Program-made: the position numbers and the translations under genes
Shown here: piece by piece, positions 13,227 to 21,336 of the stretch
Position numbering within the stretch: the first letter of the stretch is position 1
How the letters are laid out: each line of letters begins with the position of its first letter
The notes under the pieces: generated by a model
Told to the model about the DNA's origin: nothing
Database searches by the model: none
What the model saw: the letters and a program-made list of their open reading frames with translations, nothing else
Origin: VRUE01 sp035605155
GTDB lineage: Bacteria; Actinomycetota; Thermoleophilia; Solirubrobacterales; 70-9
Direction: 5' to 3'
NCBI GenBank assembly: GCA_035605155.1
Contig: DATNHC010000124.1
Coordinates: forward strand, 1 to 25,697
Length of the DNA stretch: 25,697 bases

Positions 13227-16200
13227 ATGTCTACTCTCGATCTCGTAGCCGCAAACGGTCGGGTTAGCGACCCTTTGACATCATCCGATGCGGGCTGGGC
13301 GCTCGGTCGTCCGCTCATCTGGGGAGAAGTGGAAGGAAGCCAGACAGCGACGTTCGCGCTACCGGCTGGCACGGTCACCTTCCTGCTGAGCGACATCGAG
13401 GGCTCGACGCGCCTCTGGCAAGACGAGCCGGAGGCGATGGCGCATGCCGTGCCCGAGCACTACGCGCTGCTGGAGGAGGCGGTGGCGCTCCACGGAGGGG
13501 TGCGGCCAGTCGAGCAGGGAGAGGGCGACAGCATCGTCGCCGCCTTCTCGCGCGGCTCGGATGCAGTCGCGGCGGCGCTCGAGATCCAGCGTCGCATGGG
13601 CGCACACGCCTGGCCCAAGAAACCGCCGCTGCGGGTGCGCGTCGCGCTGCACACGGCGGAGGCCCAGCTGCGCGACGGGGGCAACTACTTCGGGCTGGCG
13701 CTGAGCCGCTGCGCGCGGCTGCGCGAGCTTGCGCACGGCGGCCAGGTCCTGCTCTCGCGGGCCACGCACGACCTCGTGGTCGACCGCCTGCCGGACGGGG
13801 CTCGGCTGGCCGACCGGGGGGCGCACCGTCTGCGCGATCTCGGCCGACCCGAGCACGTGCATGAGCTCCTCGACGGGGATGCTCCGCAGGAGTTTCCAGC
13901 CCTGCGCTCGCTCGACGCGCTTCCGAACAATCTTCCCGGCCAGCTCACCAGCTTCGTCGGCCGGGTCACCGAGCTACGTGAGATCCAGGCGGCGCTGGAA
14001 GGCACGCGGCTGCTGACGCTGACCGGGGCCGGCGGATGTGGCAAGACCCGGCTGGCCCTGCAGACGGCTGCCGACACGGTGGATCGCTATCCCGACGGGA
14101 TCTGGTGGGTTGAGCTGGCCCCGGTTCTCGATCCGGAGCAGCTCGGATCGGCGCTGGCCACGGCTCTGAGCGTTCGCCCGCTGTCCGGCCAGACGCCGCT
14201 GGAGGCAGCCGTCTCCCACCTCGCCGAGCAGCGGGCGCTGATCGTCCTCGACAATTGTGAGCACCTGCTGGAGGCGAGCGCCGCCGCGGGGGAAGCCTTG
14301 CTCCGCGGCGCACCCGGGGTGGCGATCCTCGCCACCAGCCGCGCCCCGCTGGGCGTCGCCGGCGAGACCAGCTGGCGGGTGCCGTCACTGTCGCTTCCCG
14401 CCGAGCGCATGCACGAGCCGGTCGAGGGGCTGGCACAGTCCGACGCCGTCCGGCTCTTCATCGAGCGGGCGCTGAAGGTCCGCCCGAACTTCTCGATCGG
14501 CAACGACAACGCGGCTTCCGTGGCCGGCATCTGCCATGCGCTGGACGGCATACCCCTGGCGATCGAGCTCGCCGCCGCGCGGGTACGGCTGATGGCAGTC
14601 GAGGAGATCGCCACCGCGCTCGCGGATCGCTTTCGCCTGCTGACCGGCGGGGCGCGAGGCGCGCTGCCGCGCCAGCAGACCCTACGAGCTTCGGTCGACT
14701 GGAGCTATGAGCTGCTTGAGGAGGACGAGCGCCGTTTGCTGCGCCGGCTGGCCGTATTCACCGGCGGCTGGACGCTCGATCTGGCAGAGGAGGTGACTGC
14801 CGATGAGGACCTCGAGCGCGTCGCGGTGCTCGACCTTCTCGGCTCGCTGGTCGACAGGTCACTGGTTGTCGTCGAAGACGGCGAGCCAAGCACCCGCTAC
14901 CGCCTGCTGGAGACGGTGCGACAGTACGCGCTCGACCACCTCGCCAAGTCTCCCGACGAGCAGCCGGTGCGCGACCGCCACCGCGACTCGCTGCTCGCCC
15001 TCGCCGAGGAGGTCGAGCCGCATCTGGCAATGGCCGATCAGCATCTCTGGCTGCCGAAGCTCGCTGTCGAGGACCCGAACTTGACGAGTGCGCTGGAGCA
15101 CGCGGCGCAAACCGATCCCCACAAGGCGCTGCGGTTGGCGGTTGCCCTGACGTTCTACTGGAAGCTCGGGGGGCGCTTCGCGGCTGCTGAGAGCGGCTAT
15201 GCCCAGGCGCTCGGCGCCGCGCCCGCGGACGCTCCCCTGCGCGCGCGGGCGCTGTGGGGCCGCGCCTACCTGATGGTCTACGGCGGCGGTTACGAGCAGG
15301 CGGCCGAGTACGCCGAAGAGGCTCTCGAGTTGGCGGAGGGGGCTGGCGACCGCTCGACTATGGCGCGGGCGCTGGATGCATGGGGCACTGCGACGTTCTC
15401 CGCTGACCCAGAGGACGCCCGGCGGGGCCTTGAGCGATCTCGTGCTCTCGCGCGAGAGAGCGGCGACGAGTGGTGTGCGGCCGACGCCACCCAGATCTTG
15501 GCCTGGAGCTACGTATGGGAGAGTCGACACCAGGAGGCCCTCAAGACCGCCGAGGAGGTCTTTCCCCTGATCGAGCGGATGGGTTACCGGGAGCAACTGG
15601 CCTGGCACTGGTGCGTAGCCGCCGCGGGGGCCTGCGAGTCCGCCGACTGGGTGGGGTGTGAGGAGCACTGCCGGCGGGCGAGCTCGGCAGCGCGCGAAGT
15701 GGGGGAGCCGGCCACCGAGGGCGCGGCTCAGTGGTTTCTGGCCCGCGCCGATCTGCTGCGCGGGCGTCCCGAGCAGGCACTGGAGCGGCTGGAGACGGCA
15801 ACCGAGCGCGCTGTCAGGGCAGGCGCCGGCATGGTGGCCGGCCCACTCGGATGCACGCTTGCCCAAGCCGAAGCGGCAAACGGTCGCGGCGCCGAGGCGC
15901 TGCAGCGTCTGGAGGTGGAGATCGCGACGGGGCTCGACGATGGCTACGTGCTCGCCTACGCGCTGCAGGTCCAGGCGGACGTCCACTACGCCTTGGGCGA
16001 TCGGGATCTGGCGGTGAGCAGCGCGCGGCAAGCGGTGGAGGTGGCCGAGCGGACGGATGCCTCTTGGGTTCTCGCGCTGGCCTACATGTGCTTGGCGTCC
16101 GTCTCGCTCGACATGGAGCAGTGGAGCGAGGCGGACGGCCACGCGCATTGCGCCCTGGAGGCGATCGATGCCTGCAGCCTGGTTGCCTTGATCCCCGACG

Positions 16201-16685
16201 CGCTCGAGTTGCTCGCCGAGGTCGCCGGAGGCCTGCATAGCGATGAGGAGGCGGCGCGGCTGGTTGGCGCCGCTGAGGAGGCCCGCACTCGCCACGAGCT
16301 GGTGCGCTCGGAGGCACAGGGCCTACGGGTGGCGAGGTTGGAGCAGACGCTGCGCGAGCGCTTTGACAGCGAGGGCATGGAGAGCGCTTACTCTGAAGGG
16401 AGCGCCCTGGACGCCCGCGAGGCGGTCGCCTGGGCGCGCCGCGCTCGTGGCGAGCGCAAGCGCCCGCCGGGCGGTTGGGAGAGCCTCACCCCCACCGAGC
16501 TCGAGGTCGTGCGGCACGCCGCCACTGGCTTGACCAACCCCCAGATCGGCGAGCAGATGTTCATCGCCCGGGGCACCGTCAAGGTCCACCTCTCCCACAT
16601 CTACGCGAAGCTCGGTGTGCGAAACCGCTCCGAGCTCGCCGCCGAGGCGGCCCGGCGTCAGCTCGGCACAGCTGAGGGACCGTGA
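13227..16685 (+). CDS. Large multidomain regulator: class III cyclase-like, NB-ARC ATPase, TPR, LuxR HTH
   Basis: This is a protein of about 1,152 residues. The order is: a class III nucleotide-cyclase domain (about 45-215) with VTFLLSDIEGSTRLW (Asp56) and GEGDSIVAAF (Asp101) as metal ligands; an NB-ARC-type ATPase with Walker A LTGAGGCGKTRLAL (about 265) and Walker B ALIVLDNCEHLL (about 336), then ILATSRAPLG and GIPLAIELAAARVRLM; a helical TPR-like region (about 580-1040); and a C-terminal LuxR HTH (LTPTELEVVRHAATGLTNPQIGEQ...GTVKVHLSHIYAKLGVRNRSEL). In the cyclase domain the usual Asn of the N-x-x-x-R motif is Ser160, while Arg164 is kept, so catalysis is doubtful. The ATG at 13227 has GGGAGG five bases upstream, favouring it over the GTG at 13221. 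It should respond to a ligand and switch transcription; the coupled downstream gene is a candidate output. Confidence 0.9.
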   Translation: MSTLDLVAANGRVSDPLTSSDAGWALGRPLIWGEVEGSQTATFALPAGTVTFLLSDIEGSTRLWQDEPEAMAHAVPEHYALLEEAVALHGGVRPVEQGEGDSIVAAFSRGSDAVAAALEIQRRMGAHAWPKKPPLRVRVALHTAEAQLRDGGNYFGLALSRCARLRELAHGGQVLLSRATHDLVVDRLPDGARLADRGAHRLRDLGRPEHVHELLDGDAPQEFPALRSLDALPNNLPGQLTSFVGRVTELREIQAALEGTRLLTLTGAGGCGKTRLALQTAADTVDRYPDGIWWVELAPVLDPEQLGSALATALSVRPLSGQTPLEAAVSHLAEQRALIVLDNCEHLLEASAAAGEALLRGAPGVAILATSRAPLGVAGETSWRVPSLSLPAERMHEPVEGLAQSDAVRLFIERALKVRPNFSIGNDNAASVAGICHALDGIPLAIELAAARVRLMAVEEIATALADRFRLLTGGARGALPRQQTLRASVDWSYELLEEDERRLLRRLAVFTGGWTLDLAEEVTADEDLERVAVLDLLGSLVDRSLVVVEDGEPSTRYRLLETVRQYALDHLAKSPDEQPVRDRHRDSLLALAEEVEPHLAMADQHLWLPKLAVEDPNLTSALEHAAQTDPHKALRLAVALTFYWKLGGRFAAAESGYAQALGAAPADAPLRARALWGRAYLMVYGGGYEQAAEYAEEALELAEGAGDRSTMARALDAWGTATFSADPEDARRGLERSRALARESGDEWCAADATQILAWSYVWESRHQEALKTAEEVFPLIERMGYREQLAWHWCVAAAGACESADWVGCEEHCRRASSAAREVGEPATEGAAQWFLARADLLRGRPEQALERLETATERAVRAGAGMVAGPLGCTLAQAEAANGRGAEALQRLEVEIATGLDDGYVLAYALQVQADVHYALGDRDLAVSSARQAVEVAERTDASWVLALAYMCLASVSLDMEQWSEADGHAHCALEAIDACSLVALIPDALELLAEVAGGLHSDEEAARLVGAAEEARTRHELVRSEAQGLRVARLEQTLRERFDSEGMESAYSEGSALDAREAVAWARRARGERKRPPGGWESLTPTELEVVRHAATGLTNPQIGEQMFIARGTVKVHLSHIYAKLGVRNRSELAAEAARRQLGTAEGP

Positions 16686-17119
16686 TGGCCGATTCCGCGC
16701 CCACGGCCGTCGTAGAGCGGTTCTTGAACCACCTTCGAACGGTCACGGACTGCGATGCCGCAGTGGCGCTTCTCGCAGTGGACGTCGCATACGAAAACAG
16801 CTGGCTGCCGACTGTGCGCGGCCGTGAGCGCGTACGCAGGCTCTTTCAAGCGCTGATCAGGATCGGCACCGAGGTAGAGATGCACGTACACGCGATTTCG
16901 GCGAACGGATCAACCGTTCTCACCGAGCGCACCGACGTCCTCCAGTGGGGCCGCCTACGAATCCAGTTCTGGATTTGTGGACGCTTCGATGTTCACGATG
17001 GGCAGATCGTGCTGTGGCGCGAGTACTACGATCCTCTGGCGGTTTTCGCCGCAACCGTACGCGGCCTGCTCGGCACGCTCGTGCCCGCGGCGCGCGCGAA
17101 GCCGCCCTCCGCAGTCTGA
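16685..17119 (+). CDS. Limonene-1,2-epoxide hydrolase-like / SnoaL-like NTF2-fold protein
   Basis: This 144-residue cone-shaped (NTF2-fold) protein resembles limonene-1,2-epoxide hydrolases. The pattern Y36-x-N38 (VAYENSWLP), then T-E-R82-T-D84, then W111-R-E113-Y-Y-D corresponds to the known active site (Tyr, Asn, Arg, Asp, Trp-x-Asp). The final acidic residue is Glu here rather than the usual Asp of WRDYFD. Substrate contact through this pocket remains possible, but activity as an epoxide hydrolase is uncertain. The ATG at 16685 overlaps the regulator stop (TGATG) and GAGGG lies six bases upstream, so it is translationally coupled to the large regulator; the GTG at 16682 is an alternative. 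It may bind the same small molecule that the regulator senses, which is speculation. Confidence 0.78.
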   Translation: MADSAPTAVVERFLNHLRTVTDCDAAVALLAVDVAYENSWLPTVRGRERVRRLFQALIRIGTEVEMHVHAISANGSTVLTERTDVLQWGRLRIQFWICGRFDVHDGQIVLWREYYDPLAVFAATVRGLLGTLVPAARAKPPSAV

Positions 17120-17161
17120 GCTCACCGCGCCGTTGCCACCTCATCACATCGAAGGGCTCCA

Positions 17162-18430
17162 TCACGATTCGCCCGCCGGAGCGAGCTGCGCCTCGGAGAC
17201 GTCGACGGTGTCGGCGACCGCGTTCTGTCGCCTCGAGAGGGCGAGGAAGGGCAGCGCCAGAGTCGAGATCCCCGCGCCGATCAGATAGGAGGGCGCATAT
17301 CCCCACGCGTCGGCGGCCCGACCGAGCAACGGCTGGGTCCAGACCCCGCCGGTGGAGCTCATCATCGAGTCGAACGAGAGGATCGTCGCCCGCTGCCGCG
17401 ACGGGATCAGGCCGTTGATGTAGGTCTGGCGAATCGGCATCGTGGCCGCGAACAACAGCCCCCAGATCACGATCAGCCCGATCACCGCCCAGAAGCTCTC
17501 GACTATCCCGATCAGCCCGAGCGCGATGACGCTGAGCCCCGCCGTGGCGATCAGCGCCGAGGTACGACGGTGGAAGAGACGGCGGATCCGGGGGGCCGCC
17601 ACTCCACCGGCGATCTGCGCGCCCGCGACGATCGCCGCCACCAGGCCTGCGACCTGGTAGGCGCGCGGGTCGCCGTACAGCTCGAGCAGATAGGGCTGCA
17701 GGGCGTAGAAGGCGTAGATGCCGACACCGCCGGTGAACAGGCTCTCGACCATCAGCCACTTGACCGCCGGGACCCGCCAGCCGTACTCGATCGAGTTGGA
17801 GGCGATCTTGCGCATCTCGGTCAGCGGCCGTCCGCCCTTCTCGGGGGTGAAGCCGATGTCGCGCATCAGCCTGAACGCGATCCCGAACATCACGATCAGG
17901 ACGAGGCCCCGGAGCACGAACGGCACACCCAGGCTGGTCTGCCGGGCGACGAACCCTCCAGCCACCGAGCCGGTGAGCATCGCCGCGCCGGTGACGATCT
18001 GGCCGTGTCCGAACACCGTCTCCAGCTCTCCCGTGAAGCCGGTCGCGCTGAGCGCGTCGACCAGCCAGGCCTCGACCGCGCCGGAGAAGAACGTGAAGCC
18101 CAGACCGAGCAGCATCGAGACGATCGCCCACTCCCAAAACGGAGCCTCGATCTTCCAGAGGAGCACGTAGAGGAAGGTCGACAAGGTCAGGGTCACGGTG
18201 CCGAGCAGGTATGAGGTGCGACGTCCGACCGTGTCAGCGACGATCCCCGTCGGCACCTCGAAGAGCACCATTCCGGCGGTGAAGCAGGCGTTGGCGGCAA
18301 AGGCCTCCAAGTTCGAGAGGCCGGCGTCGAGCAGGAAGATCGTGTTGATCCCCCAGATGAACGATGCCGCCAGCGTGTTGCCGAGCAGCAGCGTCAGATA
18401 GGTGCGCTGGATTGAGCGGGGCGTCGGCAT
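17162..18430 (-). CDS. Major facilitator superfamily transporter
   Basis: This 422-residue inner-membrane carrier has about twelve helices. Motif A between helices 2 and 3 reads GIVADTVGRRTSYL, close to the canonical G-x-x-x-D-x-x-G-R-(R/K). A central cytoplasmic loop lies around residues 190-220 (RDIGFTPEKGGRPL), and the second half includes IAGGVAAPRIRRLFHRR and PIRQTYINGLIPSRQRATILSF. The latter fits small-molecule efflux members of the DHA type. The ATG at 18430 follows no clear ribosome-binding site. Its gene converges on the epoxide-hydrolase-like gene with a 42-bp gap and sits 65 bp downstream of the HtrA gene. That gap holds the palindrome CGGCTCGAGCCG (18484-18495). The substrate is unknown. 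Confidence 0.9.
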   Translation of the reverse strand: MPTPRSIQRTYLTLLLGNTLAASFIWGINTIFLLDAGLSNLEAFAANACFTAGMVLFEVPTGIVADTVGRRTSYLLGTVTLTLSTFLYVLLWKIEAPFWEWAIVSMLLGLGFTFFSGAVEAWLVDALSATGFTGELETVFGHGQIVTGAAMLTGSVAGGFVARQTSLGVPFVLRGLVLIVMFGIAFRLMRDIGFTPEKGGRPLTEMRKIASNSIEYGWRVPAVKWLMVESLFTGGVGIYAFYALQPYLLELYGDPRAYQVAGLVAAIVAGAQIAGGVAAPRIRRLFHRRTSALIATAGLSVIALGLIGIVESFWAVIGLIVIWGLLFAATMPIRQTYINGLIPSRQRATILSFDSMMSSTGGVWTQPLLGRAADAWGYAPSYLIGAGISTLALPFLALSRRQNAVADTVDVSEAQLAPAGES

Positions 18431-18495
18431 CGGCTCGGGTCGATTTCCGTCGAGACTCTCACAGGGCGACCCCGCAACGACTCCGGCTCGAGCCG

Positions 18496-19515
18496 CTAAT
18501 CCGCCAGCTCGCGCGGCACCAGCCCGATCCGCATCATCCGCCCGCTCCGGTCGATCCGCATGCTCAGCTTGCGGCCGATCCTCTCGCCTGCCATCAGACG
18601 CTGCAGATCGCCGACGTCCCTGACCACCTCGCCGTCGACCTCGACGATCAGGTCCTCTGGGCGAAGCCCGGCGCGTGCGGCGGGACTGCCCTCGACCACC
18701 TCGACTATCTCGACCCCGCGGTCTCGCCCCAGCTCGGCGGCGAGCCGGGGCGGCAAGGATCGCGACCCGCCGGCGACTCCGATGTAGGCACGGCGCACGC
18801 GCCCGTTGCCGATCAGTTCGGAGACGATTCGCGTCGTCGTCTCGTCGATCGGCACCGCGAGCCCCAGGCCCACACCCGCCACCGCGGTATTGACCCCGAC
18901 CATCCTTCCGAGGCCGTCGCCGAGAGCGCCGCCCGAGTTGCCCGGATTGAGCGCCGCATCGGTTTGGATCACGTTCTCGACCAGCCGCGTGGCGGAGCGG
19001 GAGCGGGTCGGCAGCGAGCGCCCGAGCGCCGAGATGACCCCGGCGGTCACCGAGCCGCTGAAGCCATTGGGGCTGCCGATGGCGACGACGAGCTGGCCGA
19101 CGCGCAGCGTCTGGGCATCGCCGAGCGTCGCCGGGATGAGGTCGCGCCCGTCGGCGCGTAGGACGGCAAGGTCGGAGAGCGGATCGGTGCCGATCACCTC
19201 GACGGTGAACTCACGCCCGTCCGGAAAGGCGACGCTCCCCTGTCCATCCGCGTCGGCGACGACGTGCGCAGCGCTGAGCATCAGCCCGTCGGGACTGATC
19301 GTGACCGCGCTGCCGGCGCCCTCCCGCCTGCCCCGCCGGGTTTGCCGGGCCACGGTCAGATGCGCGACCGAGGGCCCGAGCCGCTCGGCGACCCCGGACA
19401 CGGTCTTCGAGTAGGCATCGAGGGCTTCGGCATCAGGCAGCCTCTCTTCCCGGAGCCCACCGCCAACACCGTGCTCCGAATCGGATTTCGAGTCGATCAG
19501 GCGCAGACTTGCCAT
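18496..19515 (-). CDS. HtrA/DegP-type serine protease with PDZ domain, apparently cytosolic
   Basis: This protein of about 339 residues has the trypsin-like triad His84 (SAAHVVAD), Asp115 (DPLSDLAVL) and Ser194 (NPGNSGGAL). The PDZ domain covers about residues 240-335, with YIGVAG, GSPAARAGLRPEDLIVEVDGEVV, and then IGRKLSMRIDRSG. HtrA proteins degrade or refold damaged proteins. Most are exported or membrane-anchored, yet neither a signal peptide nor a membrane segment is seen here. The ATG at 19515 (MASLRLIDSKS) is favoured because the longer frame back to 19602 adds 29 low-complexity residues. Neither has a ribosome-binding site, and the longer form does not supply a signal sequence either. 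The region 19516-19710 upstream shows no other gene. Confidence 0.88.
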   Translation of the reverse strand: MASLRLIDSKSDSEHGVGGGLREERLPDAEALDAYSKTVSGVAERLGPSVAHLTVARQTRRGRREGAGSAVTISPDGLMLSAAHVVADADGQGSVAFPDGREFTVEVIGTDPLSDLAVLRADGRDLIPATLGDAQTLRVGQLVVAIGSPNGFSGSVTAGVISALGRSLPTRSRSATRLVENVIQTDAALNPGNSGGALGDGLGRMVGVNTAVAGVGLGLAVPIDETTTRIVSELIGNGRVRRAYIGVAGGSRSLPPRLAAELGRDRGVEIVEVVEGSPAARAGLRPEDLIVEVDGEVVRDVGDLQRLMAGERIGRKLSMRIDRSGRMMRIGLVPRELAD

Positions 19516-19710
19516 ATCGGGCGAAGTTAGCAATCGGCTGGCGCGAGCCCAGACGCATGGCTCGCCGATCCGGCAATGGCGTGCCCATTGAAAGTGCCTC
19601 ATCTCGCGGATCAGCCGTTCTGGCGAGGGTCGGCGATTACCGAACAGAATGAAGGTGCTTGGCGTCTTCCTCGTTCTTCCTTCGGCGCGAACTCGCCGCT
19701 ACCCGGCTTT

Positions 19711-21270
19711 CTACTGGGGCAGGGGGACCAACTGCAGCCGGTAGGCCCCGTGCAGGCGACGCACCAATTTGAAGGTGAGCCGTTGGCGCCCGCCCTCGAC
19801 CTGTCGCCGGATCAGCATGCGCCCGGCATGCAGGAGCCGCGCTTCCCAGGCGCCCGGCGCGAGGCTGAACCGACAGGTCACCTTCGCCCGCCTGGGGTTG
19901 GCGAGCGGCTTGGCCGCGCAGCGGACAGAGGTGGCGAAGCGGGGATCCGGCGGTACGGGACGATCGACTACGGGGAGTTCGGGAACGAAGGGGGCGACGC
20001 CGGTCGCGGTGAGCGGGACGGGGGTCGGACTCAGCTCGTTGTCGTCGAAGTCGAGGAACGCTTGCGCCACTCCGAGCCGCGCTGGTGTGAAGCGGACGCT
20101 GAGCGTGCAGGTCTCCCCGAAGCTGAGTCGGGCGCCAGTGCAGGTGTCGGCGAGGATCGAAAAGTCAGCGGCGTCGGCGCCGCTGAGCGACACGGCGTCG
20201 ATTTCCAGGCTCCAGCCGCCAAGGCTGGTGACGACCACGGTCACGGGTGCCGCCTCCTCGCCGATGACACGGATGCCGAACTGTCCCCCGACGCCGCGGA
20301 GCGCCGCCGCTGGGACGAAGATCTCGGCGCTGGAGCGTGCTTCGGGCCAGGAACCGCCCGAGATCAGGACCTTGCCATCGGGGAGCCTCGCGGCGATCGC
20401 ATCCGCACGCTCGGTGGTCAATTGGGTGCCGCCTTCTTTCGGCATGAAGGAGAAGCTGCCGGAGCCGGGATCGAGCAGGCCGGACCATCTCCTTGGGATG
20501 CCCCCTGCAATCCCCCCGGCGATCAGAACCTGGCCGTCGGCGAGCGCGGCGCCGACCGCGAGGCTGCTCTCGTCCGGCGCTTCCGGGTTGAGCGCGCTGA
20601 AGGTTTCGGTCACAGGATCGAAGACTTCGGTGCTGCGCGCCGCCTCGCTTTCGCCGCTGCCACCAGTGATCAGGACCTTGCCGCTGGGCAGGTCGACGCC
20701 GATCGCGCCCGATCGTCCCCTCCACATCGTCGCGTTCAGCGCGCTGAAGGTTTCGGTCACCGGATCGAAGACTTCGGCGCTGTTCAGCGTTTCGCCTTCG
20801 GCGTACCCGCCGGCGATCAACACCCGGCCGTCCGGGAGCGCCGCCGCCACCCCCTTGATCCGCCCGGTCGTCATCTCGTCCTCGACGTCGGTGAATTTTT
20901 CGGTCTCGGGGTCGAAGACTTCCGCGTGGGCGTAGAGGACTTCGTTCGCACCTCCGGCGATCAACACCCGCCCGTCGGGCAGTGGCGCCGCCGTCGCTCT
21001 GCTCCGTGCGTAGCGCGTCAGGTTGGGGACCGGTTCGAAGGCGATCTCGACCGGATCGAAGATTTCGGCGCTGCGTAGGGCGAGGTTGTCGGAGCCGCCC
21101 GCGATCAGCACCCGCCCGTCGGTCAGCGGCGCGGCCACCGCGCCTTGGCGCCCGTCGACCGTTTCGATCCCGAGTGCGGCGAAGAGCGGCGCTTTGGGTT
21201 CGGCCGCCAGCGCCGGAGAGGCGGTTGCCCAGAGTAGGGCGAGCAAGGCCAGCGCGGCGGCGAGCGGCAT
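19711..21270 (-). CDS. Secreted kelch-repeat propeller with ASH-like domain
   Basis: This 519-residue protein has a Sec signal peptide (about 1-22, SPALA). Six kelch-type repeats (about 30-305) each carry a variant of DGRVLIAGG and S-A-E-(I/V)-F-D-P, consistent with a six-bladed propeller. Residues about 315-425 form an ASH/Hydin-like or choice-of-anchor beta-sandwich (SLSGADAADFSI, then GETCTLSVRFTPARLGVAQAFL, then VPLTATGV). The last about 80 residues (RCAAKPL...KVTCRFSLAPG...GAYRLQL) are a beta domain with two cysteines, similar in character to the tail of the protein at 11455. No cell-wall anchor is visible. It is divergent, by 66 bp, from another secreted protein gene, suggesting shared control. 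The binding partner or function is unknown. Confidence 0.83.
   Translation of the reverse strand: MPLAAALALLALLWATASPALAAEPKAPLFAALGIETVDGRQGAVAAPLTDGRVLIAGGSDNLALRSAEIFDPVEIAFEPVPNLTRYARSRATAAPLPDGRVLIAGGANEVLYAHAEVFDPETEKFTDVEDEMTTGRIKGVAAALPDGRVLIAGGYAEGETLNSAEVFDPVTETFSALNATMWRGRSGAIGVDLPSGKVLITGGSGESEAARSTEVFDPVTETFSALNPEAPDESSLAVGAALADGQVLIAGGIAGGIPRRWSGLLDPGSGSFSFMPKEGGTQLTTERADAIAARLPDGKVLISGGSWPEARSSAEIFVPAAALRGVGGQFGIRVIGEEAAPVTVVVTSLGGWSLEIDAVSLSGADAADFSILADTCTGARLSFGETCTLSVRFTPARLGVAQAFLDFDDNELSPTPVPLTATGVAPFVPELPVVDRPVPPDPRFATSVRCAAKPLANPRRAKVTCRFSLAPGAWEARLLHAGRMLIRRQVEGGRQRLTFKLVRRLHGAYRLQLVPLPQ
20591..20634. repeat. Internal coding repeat, kelch gene (unit 1)
   Basis: These 44 bases recur at 20738-20781 with two differences. 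The spacing is 147 bp, exactly 49 codons, one kelch unit. Near identity at the DNA level implies recent duplication or gene conversion between neighbouring blades, whereas the other blades have diverged. Confidence 0.7.
20738..20781. repeat. Internal coding repeat, kelch gene (unit 2)
   Basis: This is the second copy of the 44-base unit at 20591-20634. Both encode EVFDPVTETFSALN, and they differ only at two positions. Confidence 0.7.
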
Positions 21271-21336
21271 CGGAGGCCGCCAAGCGTAGAGCCTTCCGTA
21301 CGATCTGCGGACTTGGCTCGCGGGGGAAGATATTCG

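Noticed and set aside
14859..16295. 478-codon minus-strand frame opposite the LuxR-type regulator
   Set aside because: It is an antisense shadow of the TPR region, without motifs.
18484..18495. Palindrome CGGCTCGAGCCG
   Set aside because: It is short, GC-rich and at a gene end; it may help termination, but it is not distinctive at this base composition.
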